From Pseudomonadota bacterium (GTDB lineage Bacteria > Pseudomonadota > Gammaproteobacteria > Pseudomonadales > UBA5518), in assembly GCA_963204845.1 (NCBI GenBank), contig CAUJIL010000269.1, positions 1-6,414 of the forward strand: DNA of 6,414 bases, read 5' to 3'. Made by a program: the position numbers and the translations under genes. This document shows, piece after piece, positions 1 to 5,059 of this stretch (position 1 is its first letter; every line of letters starts with the position of its first letter). The notes below the pieces were generated by a model. It saw only the letters and a program-made list of their open reading frames with translations, had not been told where the DNA came from and did not search any database.

Positions 1-145
1 GCCCGAGCCCGGCGCGGCACGCGAGCGCACCCAGTTCGGCGCCGAGCGCGGCGCTCTCGCACGCGCCGTCGGCCAGCGTCGCCCCGGTCGCATCGAGCAC
101 GCGCCACTTGCAGCGCGTGTTGCCGATGTCGAGTTCGAGGATCAC
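1..145 (-). CDS. coaX: Type III pantothenate kinase CoaX, N-terminal 48 residues (partial)
   Basis: CoaX catalyses the ATP-dependent phosphorylation of pantothenate, the first committed step of coenzyme A synthesis, in the cytoplasm. Only the first 48 codons lie in the window; the rest runs off the left edge. Read from a GTG start at 145, the protein opens MILELDIGNTRCKWRVLD. The D6-I-G-N-T10 element is the phosphate-binding signature of the type III (ASKHA-fold) enzyme, and the following KW is typical of proteobacterial CoaX. A GAGG Shine-Dalgarno element sits 8 bases upstream of the GTG, inside the end of birA. The start overlaps the birA stop codon as GTGA, so translation is probably coupled to birA. 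The birA-coaX order is common in proteobacteria, and the Bordetella CoaX was first named Baf. The family call is secure despite truncation; nothing can be said about the C-terminal half. Confidence 0.88.
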   Translation of the reverse strand, partial: MILELDIGNTRCKWRVLDATGATLADGACESAALGAELGALACRAGLG

Positions 146-1176
146 CCGGCCCGCCTCACGCTGACCTCGCCGCCGCTCAGCGCGCACAGGCCCCCGGCGG
201 TGCGCAGGCGCAGCGCGCCGCTGGCATCGACGCCCTCGGCCGTGCCGGCCAGCGTGCCGCCGTCGCCGGCCGTGACCGTCACCGCCCGGCCCGCGAGCAC
301 GTCGAGGCGCTGCCAGTCCGCGCGCAGCGCCGCGAAACCCCGCGCGGCGAACTCGGGCAGCAGCGCGTAGCACGCCTCGATCAGGGCCGCGGCGAAGTCG
401 TTGCGGCTCACCGCCCGGCCCGCGAGCGTTTCCAGGTCGGTCCAGGGCTGGTCGATCACGGCCGCCCCGGCACGCGGCATGCGCACGTTGACCCCGATGC
501 CGATCACGGCGTCGACCGGACCCGCGAGCTCGCCTTCGAGTTCGATCAGGATCCCGCCGAGCTTGGCGCCGCCGGCGACCAGGTCGTTCGGCCACTTGAG
601 CCCCACGCCTTCGATGCCGCAGGCGACCAGCGCGCGCACCGCCGCGACCCCGATGGCGAGGCTCAGCCCCTCGAGCGCGGCCACCCCGCGCTCGAAACGC
701 CACGCGAGGCTGAGGTAGATATTGCTGCCGAACGGGCTGTTCCAGCGTCGCCCGCGCCGCCCGCGGCCGGCGGTCTGGCGCTCGGCCAGGCACACCACGC
801 CGGGCCCGGCGGTGTGCGCGCGCAGCGCCTGCAGCAGCACGTCATTGGTCGAGCCGACCACGCCGCGCAGTTCCAGCCGCGGCAGCCGGGCGCGCGTCGG
901 CGCACCCAGCGCGGCGAGGATGCGTTCGTGCTCCAGCAACTCGATGCCGCCGGCGAGCCGGTAGCCGCGACCGCTGCGCCGCTCCACGTCGAGCCCGAGT
1001 TCAGCGAGCCGGCCGATGCGTTTCCAGACCGCCGCGCGCGAAATGCCGAGCCGCGCGGCCAGCGATTCGCCGGAGTGGAAGCCCCCGTCGGCGAGCAGCG
1101 CGAGCAGCCCGTGGTCCTCCCCGGCAGGCGCCGTGCCGGCGGACGTCACGCGCGATGCCGGGCCGGTTTCAGTCAC
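142..1176 (-). CDS. birA: Bifunctional biotin-protein ligase / biotin operon repressor BirA
   Basis: BirA makes biotinyl-5'-AMP and transfers biotin to a lysine of the biotin carboxyl carrier protein; proteins with the N-terminal DNA-binding domain usually also repress biotin genes. With the GTG start at 1176 it has 344 residues (E. coli BirA, 321). A winged helix-turn-helix covers about residues 25-75: SGESLAARLGISRAAVWKRI from 35, then wing motif GRGYRL at 69-74. The catalytic domain follows, with GSTND (108-112), the adenylate-binding loop GRGRRGR (137-143), KWPND (194-198) and KLGGILIE (205-212). The C-terminal SH3-like domain is about residues 295-341. Start choice is uncertain: GTG 1176 overlaps the aguB stop by 8 bases, GTG 1149 would shorten the protein by 9 residues, and neither has a clear Shine-Dalgarno sequence. 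The stop overlaps the coaX start. No biotin operator was recognised in the window, so the repressor role is inferred from the domain only. Confidence 0.93.
   Translation of the reverse strand: MTETGPASRVTSAGTAPAGEDHGLLALLADGGFHSGESLAARLGISRAAVWKRIGRLAELGLDVERRSGRGYRLAGGIELLEHERILAALGAPTRARLPRLELRGVVGSTNDVLLQALRAHTAGPGVVCLAERQTAGRGRRGRRWNSPFGSNIYLSLAWRFERGVAALEGLSLAIGVAAVRALVACGIEGVGLKWPNDLVAGGAKLGGILIELEGELAGPVDAVIGIGVNVRMPRAGAAVIDQPWTDLETLAGRAVSRNDFAAALIEACYALLPEFAARGFAALRADWQRLDVLAGRAVTVTAGDGGTLAGTAEGVDASGALRLRTAGGLCALSGGEVSVRRAG
154..157 (-). promoter_or_regulatory. Shine-Dalgarno element of coaX
   Basis: GAGG on the minus strand lies 8 bases before the GTG at 145. It supports this GTG as the coaX start. 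It lies within the last codons of birA, which fits translational coupling. Confidence 0.5.
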
Positions 1177-2056
1177 GGTAGCGACGCACCAGGTCGTGAT
1201 AGGCGTCGATGCGCCGGTCGCGCAGGAACGGCCAGATGCGCCGCACGTCCTCGCTGCGCCCGCGGTCGATCGTCGCACGCAGCACGCACTCCTCGCGCTC
1301 GCCGGCGCGGGCGATGAACTCGCCCTGCGGCCCGGCGACGAAGCTGCTGCCCCAGAACTCGATGCCGGCGCCCTGACCCGACGGGTCCGCTTCGTGACCG
1401 ATGCGGTTGGCCACCAGCACCGGGATGCCGTTGGCGACCGCGTGCCCGCGCTGCACCGTGATCCAGGCCTCGCGCTGGCGCTGGCGCTCGGCGTCGGTGT
1501 CGCGCGGATCCCAGCCGATGGCGGTCGGGTACAGCAGCAACTCGGCGCCGGCGAGCGCCATCAGGCGCGCCGCCTCGGGGTACCACTGGTCCCAGCACAC
1601 CAGCACCCCGAGCCTGCCGACCGCGGTGTCGATCGGCGTGAAGCCGAGGTCGCCGGGCGTGAAATAGAACTTCTCGTAAAACGCCGGATCGTCGGGGATG
1701 TGCATCTTGCGATAGCGCCCGGCGATGGTGCCGTCGCTGTCGAACACCACCGCGGTGTTGTGATAGAGCCCCGGCGCACGCCGCTCGAACAGCGAGGCGA
1801 CCAGCACCACGGCGCTCGTGCGCGCCAGCTCCGCCAGGCGCTCGCTGCTCGGCCCCGGGATCGGCTCGGCGCGGTCGAAGCAGGCAACGTCCTCGACCTG
1901 GCAGAAATACGGGCCGGTGTGCAGTTCCTGCAGCAACACCAGCCGTGCACCACTGGCCACGGCCTCGCGCACCAGCGCCGCCGAGCGCTCCAGGTTGGCA
2001 GCGCGGTCGTCGCCGCAGGCCTGCTGGATGCAGGCCACTTCCAGCGTGGAACTCAT
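1169..2056 (-). CDS. aguB: N-carbamoylputrescine amidase AguB (nitrilase superfamily)
   Basis: AguB hydrolyses N-carbamoylputrescine to putrescine, ammonia and CO2, the last step of the agmatine deiminase route to putrescine, in the cytoplasm. The 295-residue protein spans one complete carbon-nitrogen hydrolase domain, the usual length for AguB. The catalytic Glu-Lys-Cys triad is visible: E44 in LLQELHTGPYFCQ, K117 in YRKMHIPDDPAFYEKFYF, and C154 in VLVCWDQWYPEAAR. The sequences around E44 (HTGPYFCQ) and after the lysine (HIPDDPAFYEKFYFTPGD) are characteristic of the carbamoylputrescine subgroup rather than of general nitrilases. The ATG at 2056 has an AGGAG ribosome site 6 bases upstream. 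It lies 42 bases after aguA, which makes the substrate, so context and sequence agree. That spacer also holds a 10-base perfect palindrome (GCTGCGCAGC, 2086-2095), probably incidental. The stop codon overlaps the start of birA. Confidence 0.95.
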   Translation of the reverse strand: MSSTLEVACIQQACGDDRAANLERSAALVREAVASGARLVLLQELHTGPYFCQVEDVACFDRAEPIPGPSSERLAELARTSAVVLVASLFERRAPGLYHNTAVVFDSDGTIAGRYRKMHIPDDPAFYEKFYFTPGDLGFTPIDTAVGRLGVLVCWDQWYPEAARLMALAGAELLLYPTAIGWDPRDTDAERQRQREAWITVQRGHAVANGIPVLVANRIGHEADPSGQGAGIEFWGSSFVAGPQGEFIARAGEREECVLRATIDRGRSEDVRRIWPFLRDRRIDAYHDLVRRYRD

Positions 2057-2062
2057 GCGGCG

Positions 2063-2067
2063 CTCCT
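2063..2067 (-). promoter_or_regulatory. Shine-Dalgarno element of aguB
   Basis: AGGAG on the minus strand lies 6 bases before the ATG at 2056. It is the best-matching ribosome site in the operon and fixes the aguB start. Confidence 0.7.
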
Positions 2068-2098
2068 GGGGTGGCGGAATTCGATGCTGCGCAGCCGA

Positions 2099-3157
2099 TT
2101 ATAGCGGCGCCATCACGCCGGCCGGCAATTGCATCGTCACGCAGTGCAGCGAGCCGTACTGGCGGATCAGCGCCAGGCAGTCGATCGCGACCACCGCGCG
2201 GCCCGGAAAGCACGCGCCCAGCGTGGCGAGCGCGCGCTGGTCGGCGCCGTCGCGGTAGGTGGGCACCAGCACCGCGCCGTTGATCACCAGGAAGTTCGCG
2301 TACGTCGCCGGCAGCCGGCGCCCGTCGTCACCGAAGCGGGCCGCCGGCCACGGCAGCGGGACCAGCCGGTAGGGCGCGCCGTGCGCGTCGCGTAACGCGT
2401 GCAGTTCGCGCTCCATCGCCTCGAGTCCGGCGAAGTGCGGGTCCGCGCGATCCTCGCAGCGCACGTAGGCGATGGTCGACGGGTCGCAGAAGCGCGCCAG
2501 GGTGTCGATGTGGCTGTCGGTGTCGTCGCCCTCGAGCGCGCCGTGTTCGAGCCACAGCACGCGCCGCAGGCCGAAGAACCCGCCGAGCCGCCGCTCGATG
2601 TCGGCCCGCGCGAGCGTCGGGTTGCGTCCCGGCGACAGCAGGCAGGCGGCGGTGGTCAGCAGCGTGCCGGCGCCGTCGGACTCGATCGCACCGCCCTCGA
2701 GCACGAAACCGATGCGCTCGCGCGGCGTGGCGCCGAAGGCACCGGCGCGGGCGAGTTCGGCGACGATACGGTCGTCGAGCGCCGCCTCGTACTTGCCACC
2801 CCAGCCGTTGAACACGAAATCGAGCAGCCGCGCCCGCCCGTGCTCGAACACGGTGATCGGCCCATGGTCGCGCGCCCAGGAATCGTTGGAGGCGACCGTG
2901 GCGAGCACGACGCGTTCCAGCGCCACGCCCGCCTGCCCCAGCAGCCGTTCGACGTGCGCGCGGTGGGTCGCGTCGCGCACGCCGACCAGCAGCCGCTCGC
3001 GGGCCGTGATCGCGCGCGCCAGCTCGACGTAGACGCCGTCGACCTCGGCCAGCCAGGGGCGCCAGTCGCCGCCGTCGTGGGGCCAGGTGAGCAACACACC
3101 GTCCTGCGGCTCCCACTCGGCGGGCAGGCGGCGCGACATCGCTGGGTCGGGTTCCAT
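2099..3157 (-). CDS. aguA: Agmatine deiminase AguA
   Basis: AguA (agmatine iminohydrolase) converts agmatine to N-carbamoylputrescine and ammonia, feeding AguB. The protein has 352 residues from the ATG at 3157, chosen because GGAG stands 7 bases upstream; ATGs at 3184 (+9 residues) and 3139 (-6 residues) lack such a site. The single domain belongs to the guanidino-group-modifying PAD_porph family. Visible motifs are WPHD (25-28), WARDHGP (from W94, with D97 and H98), FNGWGGKY, VLEGGAIESDGAG (E154), GDDTDSHIDTLARF (H216, D218) and the C-terminal GSLHCVTMQLP with nucleophile C339. The substrate-binding acid, catalytic histidine and cysteine are therefore all present and the gene looks functional. 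From memory, these motifs resemble the shorter Helicobacter/Campylobacter-type agmatine deiminase more than the roughly 370-residue Pseudomonas/plant type. It is the first gene of the minus-strand unit. No aguR-like regulator or arginine decarboxylase gene lies within the window. Confidence 0.93.
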   Translation of the reverse strand: MEPDPAMSRRLPAEWEPQDGVLLTWPHDGGDWRPWLAEVDGVYVELARAITARERLLVGVRDATHRAHVERLLGQAGVALERVVLATVASNDSWARDHGPITVFEHGRARLLDFVFNGWGGKYEAALDDRIVAELARAGAFGATPRERIGFVLEGGAIESDGAGTLLTTAACLLSPGRNPTLARADIERRLGGFFGLRRVLWLEHGALEGDDTDSHIDTLARFCDPSTIAYVRCEDRADPHFAGLEAMERELHALRDAHGAPYRLVPLPWPAARFGDDGRRLPATYANFLVINGAVLVPTYRDGADQRALATLGACFPGRAVVAIDCLALIRQYGSLHCVTMQLPAGVMAPL

Positions 3158-3164
3158 CGCGGTT

Positions 3165-3168
3165 CTCC
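3165..3168 (-). promoter_or_regulatory. Shine-Dalgarno element that decides the aguA start
   Basis: GGAG on the minus strand lies 7 bases before the ATG at 3157. This spacing favours that ATG over the in-frame ATGs at 3184 and 3139. Confidence 0.55.
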
Positions 3169-3194
3169 AGGGAGGACTGGTCACACGCAGACGG

Positions 3195-3215
3195 GCGGCC
3201 GCTACGCGCGGCCGC
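3195..3215. repeat. Perfect inverted repeat GCGGCCGC - 5-base gap - GCGGCCGC
   Basis: Two identical 8-base palindromes, GCGGCCGC at 3195-3202 and 3208-3215, are separated by TACGC. Because each half is its own reverse complement, the element is both a direct and an inverted repeat, able to form an all-G/C 8-bp stem with a 5-base loop in either transcript. It lies in the divergent gap, about 37 bases upstream of the aguA start codon. It has no downstream T-run, so it is not a typical terminator. It could be a paired operator or a leader hairpin of the aguA mRNA, or chance in G+C-rich DNA. The repeat itself is certain; its function is not. Confidence 0.55.
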
Positions 3216-3227
3216 GCAGTCTACTGC
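3216..3227. repeat. Short palindrome GCAGT-CT-ACTGC
   Basis: A 5-base inverted repeat with a 2-base centre directly abuts the larger inverted repeat on its right side. It sits in the divergent aguA/tamA control region, where a dimeric regulator could bind. It is short enough to be chance. Confidence 0.3.
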
Positions 3228-3270
3228 ATCCCCGCGGCGTCGTCCCCCGGCGACCACGCGCGGGCGCTGC

Positions 3271-3279
3271 TGGCATAAT
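3271..3279 (+). promoter_or_regulatory. Putative extended -10 promoter of tamA
   Basis: TGGCATAAT contains CATAAT, a one-mismatch -10 hexamer, preceded by a TG at the extended -10 position. It is conspicuous because the surrounding DNA is nearly all G and C. A transcript would start near A3286, about 25 bases before the proposed tamA TTG at 3311. At a 17-base spacing the -35 region (CGACCA, 3251-3256) matches poorly, as is common for extended -10 promoters. No equally good promoter was found for the aguA side. Confidence 0.5.
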
Positions 3280-3310
3280 CCGGGCATTGCCCCCCACCGG
3301 ACCCACGGAA

Positions 3311-5059
3311 TTGCCGAGCGCGACCTGCCCCGCGAGCCGACGCAACGGCACCCTCGCGCGCTGCCTGGCGCTGCTGCTGGCGCTGGCGCTGGCAGCGGGC
3401 GCCGACGCCGCAGACAAACTGAAGATCAGCGTGCGCGGGCTCGACAGCGAGGCGCGACGCAACGTGCTCGCGCACCTCGGCGAGGTCGACGAGCACCTTG
3501 CCCGCCAGGAGCCGCGGCTGCGACGCGTGGTGGAGCGTGCGCTGCACGCGGCGCTGCGTCCGCTCGGTTACTACGGCGCCACGTTCACGCTGGAGCGCGT
3601 GAACGCGACACTGCGCATCGCCGTGCAGCCCGGCGAGCGGGTGCGGTTCGCGGCGCCGCACATCGTGGTCGACGAGCCGGCGGCCTCGCTGGCCGGGGTC
3701 CGGCACCTGGTCCAGACCGCGCCGCTCGGCGCCGGCGAGCCGCTGTCGCACGCGCGCTTCGACGCCTTCCGCGAGGAACTGCTGCGTGCCTGCCGCCGCT
3801 ACGGTTTCTTCGACGCGAGCTACCGCCGCTCGGAGCTGCGCATCGACCCGGCCGCCCTGAGCGCCGTCGCCGAACTCGAGCTCACCTGCGGAGCGCGCTA
3901 CCGCTTCGGCGAGACCCGGATATCCGGCAGCCGGGTCGAGGATCGACTGCTGCGCGTGCTGGCACCGTTCACCGACGGCGACGCGTACGACAACGAGCTC
4001 GTCACCGAATTCGACCGCGCGCTGCGTGACACCGGTTATTTCCGCGAGATCGGCCTGCGCGTCGATCCGGGCGAGGACCAGCGGGTCGCCGTGACCGTGC
4101 TCGCCGAGGACATGAAGACCACGCGCTACGATGTGGGCGTCGGCTTCAGCACCGACTCCTCGCTGCGGCTGCGCTTCAACCGCGACACACCCCGGGTCAA
4201 TTCGCGCGGGCACGCGCTGCGCATCGAATCGGAACTGTCCGACGTGCGCCAGACCGTCGAGGCCCTCTACCGCATGCCGCACCACCACCCGCTCGAGGAC
4301 TACGTCGAGGTGGTGGCCGCCCTGCGTGGCAAGCAGGTGCAGGACACCGATACGCTGGTCTTCGGTAGCGGCCTGCGGCATGCGCTGCGACTGTTCGAGG
4401 ACTGGTCGTACAGCTATGGCGCCACGCTGGAGCTGGAGCGTTACACGGCCGGCAGCGCGAGCCAGACCGACGTCGCGTACGTACTGCCCTCGACCAGCAT
4501 CGCGCGCACGCGCATCGACCCCGGCATCGATCCGCTGCACGGGGCATCGTGGTTCGCCGCCCTCGATTTCAGCCACGCCACGCTGGGCTCGCCGACCGAC
4601 TTCGTGCGCCTGCGCGGGCGCGGCAAGTGGCTGACCGCACTGTCGAACGACAACACCACCGTGCTGACCCGTCTCGAACTCGGCAGCACGTTCACCCGCG
4701 ACTTTGCCGCGCTGCCGGCCTCGCTGCGTTTCGCGGCCGGCGGCGACAACAGTGTCCGCGGCTTCGATTTCGAATCGCTGGGTCCACGCGACGCCGGCGG
4801 CGAACTGAGCGGCGGCCGCTACCTCGCCGTCGGCAGCGTCGAGGTCTCGCACCGGGTGCGCCCGCGCTGGCGCGTCGCCGTGTTCACCGACGCGGGCAGT
4901 GCGTTCTATACCGGCCACGAGGAAGTCCACCAGAGCGTCGGGGCGGGCATCCGCTGGCTGTCACCGGTGGGGCAGATCCGCGTCGATCTGGCGGTTCCGG
5001 TCCACGACAGCCGGCACTCGGGCTTCCGCATCCACGTCAGCATGGGGCCGCCGCTGTGA
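3311..5059 (+). CDS. tamA: Outer-membrane translocation and assembly module protein TamA (Omp85 family)
   Basis: TamA is an Omp85-superfamily outer-membrane barrel that works with inner-membrane-anchored TamB in outer-membrane protein assembly and envelope lipid traffic. From the TTG at 3311 it has 582 residues (E. coli TamA, 577). Residues 1-33 form a Sec signal peptide: arginines at 10-17, a hydrophobic core LALLLALALAAG (19-30) and a likely signal peptidase I cut after ADA33. Three POTRA domains follow, roughly 36-112, 113-196 and 197-268, then a barrel from about 272 to the end. The barrel carries the Omp85 signature GGDNSVRGFDFESLGPRD (477-494, VRGF at 482-485) and ends in a strand closing with GPPL. 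The start is uncertain: no in-frame ATG or GTG precedes the signal peptide after the putative promoter, TTG 3287 would add 8 residues, and the Shine-Dalgarno match is weak. The stop overlaps the tamB start, which confirms the pairing. Confidence 0.92.
   Translation: MPSATCPASRRNGTLARCLALLLALALAAGADAADKLKISVRGLDSEARRNVLAHLGEVDEHLARQEPRLRRVVERALHAALRPLGYYGATFTLERVNATLRIAVQPGERVRFAAPHIVVDEPAASLAGVRHLVQTAPLGAGEPLSHARFDAFREELLRACRRYGFFDASYRRSELRIDPAALSAVAELELTCGARYRFGETRISGSRVEDRLLRVLAPFTDGDAYDNELVTEFDRALRDTGYFREIGLRVDPGEDQRVAVTVLAEDMKTTRYDVGVGFSTDSSLRLRFNRDTPRVNSRGHALRIESELSDVRQTVEALYRMPHHHPLEDYVEVVAALRGKQVQDTDTLVFGSGLRHALRLFEDWSYSYGATLELERYTAGSASQTDVAYVLPSTSIARTRIDPGIDPLHGASWFAALDFSHATLGSPTDFVRLRGRGKWLTALSNDNTTVLTRLELGSTFTRDFAALPASLRFAAGGDNSVRGFDFESLGPRDAGGELSGGRYLAVGSVEVSHRVRPRWRVAVFTDAGSAFYTGHEEVHQSVGAGIRWLSPVGQIRVDLAVPVHDSRHSGFRIHVSMGPPL

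Noticed and set aside
2086..2095. Palindrome GCTGCGCAGC in the aguA-aguB spacer as a regulatory site
   Set aside because: Ten-base G+C palindromes are common by chance here, and nothing else marks it as functional.
1016..2104. 362-codon open frame on the plus strand opposite aguB and birA
   Set aside because: It is antisense to two catalytically complete enzymes and its translation has no domain-like pattern.
3195..3215. Intrinsic terminator reading of the GCGGCCGC hairpin
   Set aside because: No T-run follows on either strand, and it lies between divergent genes, so nothing upstream needs terminating.
3218..3223. TAGACT on the minus strand as the -10 of aguA
   Set aside because: It matches the consensus only partly, and no -35 is seen at a suitable distance (GGGACG at 17 bases). 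The real aguA promoter could not be placed.
2399..3310. Upstream in-frame extension that would make the tamA product about 886 residues
   Set aside because: This stretch is antisense to the well-supported aguA gene, includes the intergenic promoter region, and would bury the signal peptide inside the protein.
3338..3355. Twin-arginine (Tat) signal in TamA (SRRNGT)
   Set aside because: The residues after the arginine pair do not fit the Tat consensus, and Omp85 proteins use the Sec pathway.
3221..4930. 569-codon open frame on the minus strand opposite tamA
   Set aside because: It has no recognisable domain, and the plus-strand frame has the signal peptide, POTRA region and Omp85 motif. It is a G+C-driven shadow.
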